Shown here in pieces: positions 7,558 to 15,389 of a stretch of 24,691 bases of DNA. Every line of letters starts with the position of its first letter. Within the stretch, counting starts at the first letter, position 1. Where the stretch lies: positions 1 to 24,691 of the forward strand of contig JASLEM010000030.1 in the NCBI GenBank assembly GCA_030151165.1, given 5' to 3'. The translations under genes and the position numbers were made by a program. The notes beneath the pieces are model-generated. The model searched no databases. It saw nothing but the letters and a program-made list of their open reading frames with translations, and was not told the origin of the DNA. The stretch is from Burkholderiaceae bacterium (GTDB taxonomy: Bacteria > Pseudomonadota > Gammaproteobacteria > Burkholderiales > Burkholderiaceae).

Positions 7558-10161
7558 TCAGGCGACGTGTTCGGGCGTGGACGCAGCGAGGAAGTCTTGC
7601 GCAAAACGCTGCAGCACGCCACCGGCGTCGTAGATCGACACTTCCTCGGCGGTGTCGAGCCGGCAGGTCACCGGCACCTCCACGCGCTCGCCGTTCCTGC
7701 GCCGGACGACCAGCGTGAGCTCGGCGCGCGGGCGGCGCTCGCCGAGCACGTCGAACACCTCGGTGCCGTCGATGGCCAGCGTGCGGCGATCCACGCCCGG
7801 CTTGAACTCCAGCGGCAACACGCCCATGCCGACCAGGTTGGTGCGGTGGATGCGCTCGAAGCCTTCCGCCACGATGGCCTCGACGCCCGCGAGCCGCACG
7901 CCCTTGGCCGCCCAGTCGCGCGACGAGCCCTGGCCGTAGTCGGCGCCGGCGATGATGATCAGCGGCTGCTTGCGCGCCATGTAGGCCTCGATGCCCTCCC
8001 ACATGCGCACGACGCGGCCCTCCGGTTCGAGTCGCGTCAGCGAGCCCTTCACGGCGCGGCCGTCGACGACCGCCATCTCGTTGACGAGCTGCGGGTTCGC
8101 GAAGGTCGCGCGCTGCGCCGTGAGGTGGTCGCCGCGGTGGGTCGCGTACGAGTTGAAGTCCTCTTCCGGCAGGCCCATCCGGTGCAGGTACTCGCCCGCC
8201 GCGCTGTCGCGCAGGATCGCGTTGGACGGCGACAGGTGGTCGGTGGTGATGTTGTCCGGCAGCACCGCCAGCGGACGCAATCCGCGCAGCGTGCGCTCGC
8301 CGGCCAGCGCGCCTTCCCAATACGGCGGGCGGCGGATGTAGGTGCTGTTCGGGCGCCAGTCGTACAGGGGATCGACCGTCTCGCCGCTGTCCACCGCGAG
8401 CGTGAACATCGGGTCGTAGACCTGGCGGAAGTGCTCCGGCCGGACGCTGCGCGCCACGACGCGGTCGATCTCCTCGTCGGTCGGCCAGAGATCCTCGAGC
8501 GTGACCGGTCGGCCGTCCGCGTCGATGCCCAGCACGTCCTTCTCGATGTCGAAGCGCACGGTGCCGGCGATCGCATAGGCGACCACCAGCGGCGGCGACG
8601 CGAGGAAGGCCTGCTTCGCGTACGGATGGATGCGGCCGTCGAAGTTGCGGTTGCCCGAGAGCACCGCCGTCGCGTAGAGATCGCGGTCGATGACCTCCTG
8701 CTGGATCGCCGGATCGAGCGCGCCCGACATGCCGTTGCACGTCGTGCACGCGAAGCCGACGATGCCGAAGCCCAGCTTCTCGAGCTCGGGCAGCAGGCCG
8801 GCGTCCTCGAGGTACAGCTGCACCGCCTTCGAGCCCGGCGCGAGCGAGGACTTGACCCACGGCTTGCGCACGAGCCCGCGCGCGTTGGCGTTGCGCGCGA
8901 GCAGGCCCGCGGCGATCACGTTGCGCGGGTTGCTGGTGTTCGTGCAGCTCGTGATGGCCGCGATGATGACGGCGCCGTCCGGCATCTGGCCGGGCACGTC
9001 GATCCACTGCGCCGCCACGCCGCGCGCCGTGAGATCGGACGTCGGCAGCCGCTTGTGCGGGTTCGACGGGCCGGCCATGTTGCGCACGACGGTCGACAGG
9101 TCGAAGCGCAGGACGCGCTCGTAGTCGGCCGTCACCAACGCGTCGGCCCAGAGCCCGGCCTCCTTCGCGTAGGTCTCGACCAGCGCCACCTGGGCGGCCT
9201 CGCGGCCGGTGAGCCGGAGGTAGGCGATGGTCTGGTCGTCGATGAAGAACATCGCCGCCGTCGCGCCGAACTCCGGCGTCATGTTGGAGATCGTCGCGCG
9301 GTCGCCCAGCGTCAGCGCGGACGCGCCATCGCCGAAGAACTCGAGGTACGCGCCGACGACCTTCTCCTGGCGCAGGAATTCCGTCAACGCGAGCACGATG
9401 TCGGTGGCCGTGATGTCCGGCCGCGGGCGTCCGGCGAGCTCGACGCCGACGATGTCCGGCAGGCGCATCCACGACGCGCGGCCCAGCATCACGTTCTCGG
9501 CCTCGAGCCCGCCGACGCCGATCGCGACCACGCCGAGCGCGTCGACGTGCGGCGTGTGGCTGTCGGTACCCACCAAGGTATCCGGGAACGCGACGCCGTC
9601 CTTCGCCTGAATCACCGGCGACATCCGCTCCAGGTTGATCTGGTGCATGATCCCGTTGCCCGGCGCGATGACCTCGACGTTCTCGAACGCCTTCTTCGTC
9701 CACTCGATGAAGTGGAAGCGATCCTCGTTGCGGCGATCCTCGATCGCGCGGTTCTTCGCGAACGCACCGGGGTCGGAGCCGGCGAACTCCACCGCCAGCG
9801 AATGGTCGACGACCAGCTGCGTCTGCACGACCGGGTTGACCTTCGCGGGGTCGCCGCCGCGCTCGGCGATCGCGTCGCGCAGGCCCGCGAGGTCGACCAG
9901 CGCGGTCTGCCCGAGGATGTCGTGGCAGACGACGCGCGCCGGGAACCACGGGAAGTCGCGATCGCGGCGGCGCTCGATCAGCTGCCACAGCGAGTCGTCG
10001 AGCGACGCCGGGTCGCAGCGGCGCACGAGGTTCTCGGCGTGCACGCGCGACGTGTAGGGCAGCCTGTCCCACGCGCCGGCGCGCAGCGCGTCCACGGCCT
10101 CGCGGGCGTCGAAGTAATCCAGCGCGGTGCCGGGCAGGTTCTTGCGGAAGGCGGTGTTCAT
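7558..10161 (-). CDS. acnD: Fe-S dependent 2-methylcitrate dehydratase AcnD
   Basis: 867 residues, normal for AcnD. An aconitase-family [4Fe-4S] enzyme that dehydrates 2-methylcitrate to 2-methylaconitate in the cytoplasm. Cluster ligands are C406 (ITSCTNTSNP) and C472/C475 (ACTTCNGMSG). The N-terminus (MNTAFRKNLPGTALDYFDAR) and DFPWFPARVVCHDILGQTALVDLAGLRD-type segment (from about residue 69) are those of AcnD rather than of housekeeping AcnA. The swivel domain with GADYGQGSSRDWAAKG is intact. It starts 22 bases after prpC and is followed 19 bases later by prpF, the usual AcnD partner. The Shine-Dalgarno is weak. Confidence 0.95.
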   Translation of the reverse strand: MNTAFRKNLPGTALDYFDAREAVDALRAGAWDRLPYTSRVHAENLVRRCDPASLDDSLWQLIERRRDRDFPWFPARVVCHDILGQTALVDLAGLRDAIAERGGDPAKVNPVVQTQLVVDHSLAVEFAGSDPGAFAKNRAIEDRRNEDRFHFIEWTKKAFENVEVIAPGNGIMHQINLERMSPVIQAKDGVAFPDTLVGTDSHTPHVDALGVVAIGVGGLEAENVMLGRASWMRLPDIVGVELAGRPRPDITATDIVLALTEFLRQEKVVGAYLEFFGDGASALTLGDRATISNMTPEFGATAAMFFIDDQTIAYLRLTGREAAQVALVETYAKEAGLWADALVTADYERVLRFDLSTVVRNMAGPSNPHKRLPTSDLTARGVAAQWIDVPGQMPDGAVIIAAITSCTNTSNPRNVIAAGLLARNANARGLVRKPWVKSSLAPGSKAVQLYLEDAGLLPELEKLGFGIVGFACTTCNGMSGALDPAIQQEVIDRDLYATAVLSGNRNFDGRIHPYAKQAFLASPPLVVAYAIAGTVRFDIEKDVLGIDADGRPVTLEDLWPTDEEIDRVVARSVRPEHFRQVYDPMFTLAVDSGETVDPLYDWRPNSTYIRRPPYWEGALAGERTLRGLRPLAVLPDNITTDHLSPSNAILRDSAAGEYLHRMGLPEEDFNSYATHRGDHLTAQRATFANPQLVNEMAVVDGRAVKGSLTRLEPEGRVVRMWEGIEAYMARKQPLIIIAGADYGQGSSRDWAAKGVRLAGVEAIVAEGFERIHRTNLVGMGVLPLEFKPGVDRRTLAIDGTEVFDVLGERRPRAELTLVVRRRNGERVEVPVTCRLDTAEEVSIYDAGGVLQRFAQDFLAASTPEHVA

Positions 10162-10183
10162 GCGGCGGACGTCGTCCCGGCGC

Positions 10184-11368
10184 TCACTGGCGATCCTCGA
10201 GCGCCACGAAGGGCTGGTCTTCCGGGCCCGTGTAGTTCGCGCTCGGGCGGATGATCTTGTTGTCGATGCGCTGCTCGATGATGTGCGCGGCCCAGCCGCT
10301 GGTGCGCGCGATGACGAACAGCGGCGTGAACATCGCCGTCGGCACGCCCATCATGTGATAGCTCACCGCGCTGAACCAGTCGAGGTTCGGGAACATCTTC
10401 TTGACGTCCCACATCACCGTCTCGAGGCGCTCCGCGATGTCGAACATCTTCATCGTGCCGGCTTCCTGCGACAGCGATCGCGCGACGCCCTTGATCACGA
10501 CGTTGCGCGGGTCGCTGACCGTGTAGACCGGATGGCCGAAGCCGATCACGACTTCGCGCGCCTCGACGCGGCGGCGGATGTCGGCCTCGGCTTCGGCGGG
10601 GGTGTCGTAGCGCTTCTGGATCTCGAACGCGAACTCGTTGGCGCCGCCGTGCTTCGGGCCGCGCAGCGCGCCGATGCCGCCGATGATTGCCGAATACAGG
10701 TCGCTGCCCGTGCCCGCGACGACGCGGCACGCGAAGGTCGACGCGTTGAACTCGTGCTCGGCATAGAGGTTGAGCGACGTGTGCATCGCGCGCTCCCATT
10801 CGACGCTCGGCTTCACGCCATGCAGCAGGTGCAGGAAGTGCGCGCCGATCGAGTCGTCGTCGGTCTCGACCTCGATGCGCCGGCCCGACGTGCTCCAGTG
10901 GTACCAGTACAGTAGCATCGAGCCGAGCGAGGCCATCAGGCGGTCGGCGATGTCGCGCGCGCCGGGGGCGTTGTGGTCGTCCTTTTCCGGCAGCACGCAG
11001 CCCAGCACGGATACCCCCGTCCGCATCACGTCCATCGGATGCGCGCCGGCCGGCAGCGTCTCGAGCGCCTCCCGCACCGCCGCCGGCAACCCGCGCATCG
11101 CCTTCAGCTTGCCCTTGTAGGCGCGCAACTCGGCCGCGTTCGGCAGCTTGCCGTGCACCAGCAGGTGCGCGATCTCCTCGAACTCGGAGGCTTCGGCGAG
11201 CTCGAGGATGTCGTAGCCGCGGTAATGCAGGTCGTTGCCGCTGCGGCCGACCGTGCACAGCGCGGTGTTGCCGGCGGCGACGCCGGACAGCGCGACGGAC
11301 TTCTTCGGCTTGAAGGTCGGTGCGACGAGGGATTCGGGCACGGCAGGCGCAACGGAAATGGCGGACAT
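10184..11368 (-). CDS. prpC: 2-methylcitrate synthase PrpC
   Basis: 394 residues. It condenses propionyl-CoA with oxaloacetate to 2-methylcitrate. The N-terminal [21 protein letters not shown] and [14 protein letters not shown] are diagnostic of PrpC against GltA. Citrate synthase catalytic residues are in place: H205 (EHEFNAS), H240 (GPKHGGANE), H279 (FGHPVYT) and D330 ([12 protein letters not shown]). It is the first gene of the - strand cluster and is transcribed divergently from the ScfR-type regulator. Start ATG 11368 is preceded by GGGAGAG a few bases upstream, a good ribosome site. Some citrate/methylcitrate synthases are bifunctional. Confidence 0.95.
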   Translation of the reverse strand: MSAISVAPAVPESLVAPTFKPKKSVALSGVAAGNTALCTVGRSGNDLHYRGYDILELAEASEFEEIAHLLVHGKLPNAAELRAYKGKLKAMRGLPAAVREALETLPAGAHPMDVMRTGVSVLGCVLPEKDDHNAPGARDIADRLMASLGSMLLYWYHWSTSGRRIEVETDDDSIGAHFLHLLHGVKPSVEWERAMHTSLNLYAEHEFNASTFACRVVAGTGSDLYSAIIGGIGALRGPKHGGANEFAFEIQKRYDTPAEAEADIRRRVEAREVVIGFGHPVYTVSDPRNVVIKGVARSLSQEAGTMKMFDIAERLETVMWDVKKMFPNLDWFSAVSYHMMGVPTAMFTPLFVIARTSGWAAHIIEQRIDNKIIRPSANYTGPEDQPFVALEDRQ

Positions 11369-11428
11369 GGCTCTCCCTGTTCCTTGAATGTCAGGCGAGC
11401 CCGCGGCGCGGCCGTCGACCTGCTGATG

Positions 11429-11520
11429 TTCGCAATATTCGCATTGCGCTATGCTTCCATCAACGACTGAAGTTGCGAATATTTGCGAAGAAATATCCGT
11501 CGCTTTGCGAAGTTTGCGAA
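11429..11520. promoter_or_regulatory. TGCGAA operator array between prpC and its regulator
   Basis: Six copies of TGCGAA lie in 92 bases as three pairs. Pair 1 (11429-11443) is on the - strand, with half-sites 9 bases apart. Pair 2 (11473-11489, TTGCGAATATTTGCGAA) is on the + strand, 10 apart. Pair 3 (11504-11520, TTTGCGAAGTTTGCGAA) is on the + strand, 9 apart. They resemble the TTTGCAAA-type sites recalled for RamB and PccR, regulators of the same family. Pair 1 overlaps the candidate prpC -10; pair 3 ends just before the regulator's Shine-Dalgarno, which fits autoregulation by roadblock. Binding is inferred, the repeats are seen. Confidence 0.7.
11435..11463 (-). promoter_or_regulatory. candidate sigma-70 promoter of the prpC operon
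   Basis: On the - strand TTGATG (11463-11458) and GAATAT (11440-11435) are separated by exactly 17 bases. The -35 matches four of six consensus positions and the -10 three of six, so it is weak on its own and would suit an activated promoter. The -10 overlaps one pair of TGCGAA regulator half-sites. A leader of roughly 60 bases would precede ATG 11368. Confidence 0.35.
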
Positions 11521-11521
11521 C

Positions 11522-11527
11522 AAGGAG
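11522..11527 (+). promoter_or_regulatory. ribosome binding site of the ScfR-type regulator
   Basis: AAGGAG sits five bases before ATG 11533 and decides that start over the long in-frame extension upstream, which would run back through the prpC start and the operator array. Confidence 0.75.
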
Positions 11528-11532
11528 CGCCG

Positions 11533-12993
11533 ATGCGCAAGACCTTCCTGGGCGTGAAGCTCAAGACCCTGCGCGAGCAACGCGGCCTCACGCAGGCCGC
11601 GCTCGCGCAATTGCTGGATCTCTCGCCCAGCTACCTGAACCAGCTCGAGAACAACCAGCGCCCGCTGAGCGTGCCGGTGCTGCTGCGCCTGCAGTCCTCG
11701 CTGGGCGTCGACCTGCAGGTGTTCTCCGACGACGACGAGGCGCGGCTGACCGCGCAGCTGCAGGACGTCGTCGCCCAGAGCCCGGACGGGGGTGCGGTGT
11801 CGCAGGCGGAACTGCGCGCGATGGCGCAGCAGATGCCCGCGCTCGCGCAGGTCCTGATCCGGCTGCAGCATCGCCGCCGCGACGCGGAGGATCGCCTGGC
11901 CACCCTCGCCGCGAGCCTCGGCGACCGCTCCGGCGACGTCGCCCGCGCGACCCGCCAGCCGCACGAGGAAGTGCGCGACTTCTTCTACGAACGCCACAAC
12001 CACATCGCCCCGCTGGACGAGCAGGCGGAGGCGCTCGCGTCCTCCATCATCGCCGCCGGCGAGCCGCACGATCCGCGCACGCTCTCGGCGCGCCTGGAGG
12101 CCTGGCTGCGCGACCGCCATGGCGTCACGACGCTGAGCCTGCCCGAAGCCGAGGCGGATACCCGTACGGGGTCGGGTATCGCGTCCGGCGCGCTGCGGCG
12201 CTTCGATGCGCGCCACAAACGCCTCTACCTCCACGACGCCGCGGAGCCCGCGCAACGCGCCTTCCAGCTCGCGACGCAGCTGGCCTACCTCGAGGCCGGC
12301 ACCGCGATCGACGAGCTTGCCGCCAGCGGCAACTTCAGCGGCCCGGAGCCGCGCTCGCTCGCGCGCATCGGCCTGGCCAGCTACTTCGCCGGCGCGCTGG
12401 TGCTGCCGTACCGGCGCTTCCTCGCCGCCGCCGAGAGCCTGCACTACGACATCGACCTGCTCGCGCAGCGCTACGGCGTGAGCTTCGAGACGGTGTGCCA
12501 TCGGCTGTCGACGCTGCAGCGGCCGGACGCGCGCGGCGTGCCGTTCTTCTTCGTGCGCGTCGATCGCGCGGGCAACATCTCCAAGCGCCAGTCCGCCACC
12601 GACTTCCACTTCTCGCATTCCGGCGGCACGTGCCCGCTGTGGAACGTCTACGAGGCCTTCGCGCAGCCGCACAAGGTGCTCACGCAGATCGCGCGCATGC
12701 CCGACGGCCGCACCTACCTGTGGATCGCGCGCTGCATCGCGCGCCCGACCGGCGGCTACGGCTCGCCGGAACGCACGTTCGCCATCGGGCTGGGCTGCGA
12801 CGTGCGGCACGCGTCGCGGCTCGTCTACGCGAAAGGCATGGACCTGTCCGACCCCGACGCCGCCACGCCGATCGGCGCCGGCTGCAAGGTGTGCGACCGC
12901 CAGGGCTGCCCGCAACGCGCCTTCCCGGCGCTGGGCAAGCGGCTGCGGATCGACGAGAACGAGCGCTCGCGCGAGCCGTACGCGAGCCGCTGA
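11533..12993 (+). CDS. XRE-family ScfR-type regulator of propionate metabolism (PrpR/RamB/PccR-like)
   Basis: 486 residues. Cytoplasmic DNA-binding regulator expected to sense a short acyl-CoA or the redox state and control the divergent prpC-acnD-prpF cluster. Domains in order: an XRE helix-turn-helix at about residues 8-62 ([30 protein letters not shown] region), a linker with an acidic/glutamine-rich part, an IrrE/ImmA-like domain around 160-300 with no HExxH zinc motif seen, and a DUF2083-like C-terminal domain. The C-terminal end has C422 and a C451-x2-C454-x4-C459 cluster, consistent with the [4Fe-4S] site known for mycobacterial PrpR, which is about the same length. Proteobacterial prp operons more often use a sigma-54 activator also called PrpR, so no symbol is given. 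Confidence 0.85.
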   Translation: MRKTFLGVKLKTLREQRGLTQAALAQLLDLSPSYLNQLENNQRPLSVPVLLRLQSSLGVDLQVFSDDDEARLTAQLQDVVAQSPDGGAVSQAELRAMAQQMPALAQVLIRLQHRRRDAEDRLATLAASLGDRSGDVARATRQPHEEVRDFFYERHNHIAPLDEQAEALASSIIAAGEPHDPRTLSARLEAWLRDRHGVTTLSLPEAEADTRTGSGIASGALRRFDARHKRLYLHDAAEPAQRAFQLATQLAYLEAGTAIDELAASGNFSGPEPRSLARIGLASYFAGALVLPYRRFLAAAESLHYDIDLLAQRYGVSFETVCHRLSTLQRPDARGVPFFFVRVDRAGNISKRQSATDFHFSHSGGTCPLWNVYEAFAQPHKVLTQIARMPDGRTYLWIARCIARPTGGYGSPERTFAIGLGCDVRHASRLVYAKGMDLSDPDAATPIGAGCKVCDRQGCPQRAFPALGKRLRIDENERSREPYASR

Positions 12994-13033
12994 CGCGCGG
13001 CGCCGAGGCGCCCGCCGCCCGCGTCGCTCCGTC

Positions 13034-13741
13034 TCAGTTGTAGTCCTTGAACTTGCCGTCGACGGCCGGGAACGCGGTGGCCAGCACGTCCTTGGTCGTC
13101 CCGCGGCCGATCCCGGCGATCCGCATCGTGCGGCCGTCGACCTCGATCTCGCCGACCCAGCTGAAGCCGTGGGCCGACGCCTCCTGCGAGCTGCGCGTGG
13201 GGCTCAGGCGCGCGGCCACCATGGCCTTGTCGATGTTGCGCTTGACGGTGGCCATGTCCCAGGCGTCGGGAAAGAACGAGCTCGCCTTGGCGTTCTCGTT
13301 GCCGTTCAGCTTGACCCACGCGCTGTAGGCGCCGAAGTCGTCGCGCTCGATGACCTCGACCCACGGCTTGGGCGTGCGGGACTTCAGCCTGGCCATCGAA
13401 TGCAGGCCCTTGTGCTTGGTGCCATCCTTCTCGCCATCGAAGATATGGGCGTCGAAGGTCGAGGCGAGCACGACCTTCTGGTTGCGGATGGCCTCGCGTT
13501 CCGCCTCGATGCGTTGCAACGCCTTGCTCGTCCCGGTACCGCTCTTGCCGCCCTTGACCGGCGCCTCGAAGGTGAACAACTCCTCCGCCTTGGCCCGGAA
13601 AGCCGTCATGTCGCGCTCCTCGAAGACGATCATCGCGCCGTTCCAGGCATCGCGGCGACGCTTGCAGAACGCTTTCAGGTCCTCGCCCGGCTTGGGCGGC
13701 GAGAACGTGGCATAGAACGTGATCGTTTCGTCATCCATCAT
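13034..13741 (-). CDS. EndoU-like nuclease domain protein
   Basis: 235 residues. The C-terminal ~135 residues resemble bacterial EndoU endoribonucleases, a fold common in contact-dependent and polymorphic toxins. Shared elements are H99 in AHIFDGE, H110 and H114 in TKHKGLHS (the histidine motifs), [20 protein letters not shown] (155-173, the FP-x-x-W helix motif), [15 protein letters not shown] and the closing ATAFPA (221-226). The first ~90 residues ([16 protein letters not shown]) are not recognised. There is no signal peptide, membrane helix, Rhs repeat or CdiA-like part, and no obvious immunity gene beside it. Start ATG 13741 has GGGAGA upstream; ATG 13738 is possible. It converges on the regulator gene 40 bases away. 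Family call is from motifs read by eye. Confidence 0.6.
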   Translation of the reverse strand: MMDDETITFYATFSPPKPGEDLKAFCKRRRDAWNGAMIVFEERDMTAFRAKAEELFTFEAPVKGGKSGTGTSKALQRIEAEREAIRNQKVVLASTFDAHIFDGEKDGTKHKGLHSMARLKSRTPKPWVEVIERDDFGAYSAWVKLNGNENAKASSFFPDAWDMATVKRNIDKAMVAARLSPTRSSQEASAHGFSWVGEIEVDGRTMRIAGIGRGTTKDVLATAFPAVDGKFKDYN

Positions 13742-13855
13742 GGCGGTCGTCTCCCTCGGTCGATCGGGCGACGCTAACGCGGCCGTCGAGAGAAGGCAAG
13801 GCCATGAAAACGGGAGCGAAGCGCCGGCCAGGGGTCACTCGGTGGCCCGGAAAGC

Positions 13856-13890
13856 AAAAAACCCCAAGCGAGTCGATCGCTTGGGGTTTT
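13856..13890 (-). terminator. intrinsic terminator of tRNA-Ser
   Basis: An 11-bp perfect stem (13861-13871 with 13877-13887) with a 5-base loop, flanked by A and T tracts. On the - strand it starts about seven bases after the encoded CCA of the tRNA and is followed by a T run, so it is oriented to end the tRNA transcript. Confidence 0.9.
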
Positions 13891-13895
13891 GCTAC

Positions 13896-13984
<89 letters not shown>

Positions 13985-14065
13985 AGGATTCTTGGCTGAT
14001 CGACACCGGGTGAAAAGCCGGGATCGACGTCTCGCCGTGGTCGTCACAAGCGAGTCCGCCACTCT

Positions 14066-14071
14066 AGCATA
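14066..14071 (-). promoter_or_regulatory. possible -10 element upstream of tRNA-Ser
   Basis: TATGCT on the - strand lies about 80 bases before the mature tRNA 5' end. No matching -35 at 16-18 bases is visible, so this is only a candidate; a leader of roughly 75 bases would have to be removed by RNase P. Confidence 0.25.
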
Positions 14072-14135
14072 GTTTTTTGCGGTTTGGCCAGCGGATGCGA
14101 TTTTTGCGATCTGTCGTGCAGGCGGAAAGCGGACG

Positions 14136-14705
14136 TCAGGCGTCGCCGCCGCCGAATTTCAGGAAGGTCACGCGGACCTTGCCGTCGACGACCTGCACGT
14201 CGCGCACCGCGAGCTTGGCGAGCGCGGCCTGGGGCGAGTGGCCCTCGATGGTGTAGATCGGATGCCCCTCGAGTGCGCGCCGCAGGGCCGCCGGGCCACG
14301 CACCTTGACGATCTGGACGAGGTCGGGCGGGAAGCCGGTGAGCGCGAAGTTGTCGACCTGCACGTCGTCGAGATAGAACTCGCCCTTGTAGCGCACGTAG
14401 CGCAGCACGCCGGAGAACGCGACCTTGCCGGGCATCTCGCGGTGGCCCAGCGTGACGAGCACGTCGGCGGCGAGCCCGATGCGCTGCGAGCCTTCGGTGA
14501 GCGCGACGCGCGGCCCGCTCAGCGTGAGGCAGGCCACCATCATCGTGCAGTTGCGCTGGGGGAAGCGTGCGTCGAGGCGCGCCTGCAGTTGCGCCTGGTC
14601 GATGTCGATGAAGCCTTCGGGCGCGAACGTCACGACGCCCCACCAGGCCGCCGCGCCCGCGGCCAGGACGGCGCACGCGACGATGGCGACGCGGCGAGCG
14701 TTCAC
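14136..14705 (-). CDS. DUF1439-like membrane-anchored or lipid-trafficking-type protein
   Basis: 189 residues. An N-terminal hydrophobic stretch (about 5-27, VAIVACAVLAAGAAAWWGVVTF) acts as an uncleaved anchor or signal; no lipobox cysteine is seen. The rest, from FIDIDQAQLQARLDARFP through a series of beta-rich segments (VALTEGSQRIGLAADVLVTL; KVAFSGVLRYVRYKGEFYLDD) to PIYTIEG, resembles DUF1439 proteins such as E. coli YceB, so a periplasmic beta-rich domain is expected. Start is GTG 14705: it overlaps the stop of the upstream membrane gene by four bases (GTGA) and the hydrophobic N-terminus begins right there. Molecular function unknown. Confidence 0.7.
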   Translation of the reverse strand: MNARRVAIVACAVLAAGAAAWWGVVTFAPEGFIDIDQAQLQARLDARFPQRNCTMMVACLTLSGPRVALTEGSQRIGLAADVLVTLGHREMPGKVAFSGVLRYVRYKGEFYLDDVQVDNFALTGFPPDLVQIVKVRGPAALRRALEGHPIYTIEGHSPQAALAKLAVRDVQVVDGKVRVTFLKFGGGDA

Positions 14706-15208
14706 GGCCGCGGGCCGCCCGCCGGGGGCGACGGCGGCGCGGAGCGCAGGTTGTACTCGCGGCCGAACTTCACGCCCAGCATCACGCAGGCGGCGGTCGT
14801 GATCGTGAGCAGCAGCGCGAGGTCGTCGGGCGTGCTGGGCGTGGCGAAGGACAGGCTGATCATGGCCGACAGCACGGCCATCACGCCGCCGACGCGGAAC
14901 TCGTTGCGCCGCACGATGCGCGCGCAGACGTAGCCGCCGAGCACCGAGCAGATCGAGCCGAGCACGATGTTGATCATCGCCAGCGGCGAGTTCATCGGCA
15001 CCTCCGACAGCGCCGCGTCGGCCTGCACCGCCGTCATCCCGGAGGCGACGAACTGCGAATGGTAGAAGAGCGTGAGCACGAGCTCGGCGAGGATCGAGCC
15101 GCCGATGTCGACCGCCAGCCCGACGAGCACCGCGCGCAGCGGCGAGCCGGGGGCGGCGGTCTTCGGGTTCGCGTCGGTCTCGGGCGGCTTGAACGGGTTG
15201 TTCGGCAT
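14702..15208 (-). CDS. four-helix membrane protein, unknown function
   Basis: 168 residues, not recognised. The N-terminus MPNNPFKPPETDANPK is a short polar cytoplasmic tail of the NPF/NPY-x-PP kind often seen on small bacterial membrane proteins. Four hydrophobic segments follow at about 26-48, 76-98, 106-122 and 128-147, with a proline-rich C-terminus. Start ATG 15208 is chosen because the open frame upstream (54 codons) is arginine-rich and unlike a protein N-terminus; the ribosome site is weak. It is translationally coupled to the DUF1439-like gene, which suggests the two work at the same membrane. Confidence 0.65.
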   Translation of the reverse strand: MPNNPFKPPETDANPKTAAPGSPLRAVLVGLAVDIGGSILAELVLTLFYHSQFVASGMTAVQADAALSEVPMNSPLAMINIVLGSICSVLGGYVCARIVRRNEFRVGGVMAVLSAMISLSFATPSTPDDLALLLTITTAACVMLGVKFGREYNLRSAPPSPPAGGPRP

Positions 15209-15389
15209 GGCGGCGGTCTGGAGTCGGGTCGGGACGGGCGTCGTGAGGCATCGATTCTGATCGACGGCGCGGGCGCGACCCTTCGGCGCGCCGCCGGCAT
15301 CGATGCGCGGGCACACGCAAGTCTCGCGCCATCGTGTAAACGCGCGCCCGGCGTCGCCTCGCCACCCCATTCTGCAGCGGCCGGCGGGC

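Noticed and set aside
7397..10254. Long alternative frames on both strands across acnD
   Set aside because: The true acnD frame is identified by its Fe-S cysteines and N-terminus; the others lack family features.
12994..13033. GGCGCC-rich spacer between the regulator and the EndoU-like gene, considered as a terminator
   Set aside because: Only a short stem can form and no T tract follows on either strand.
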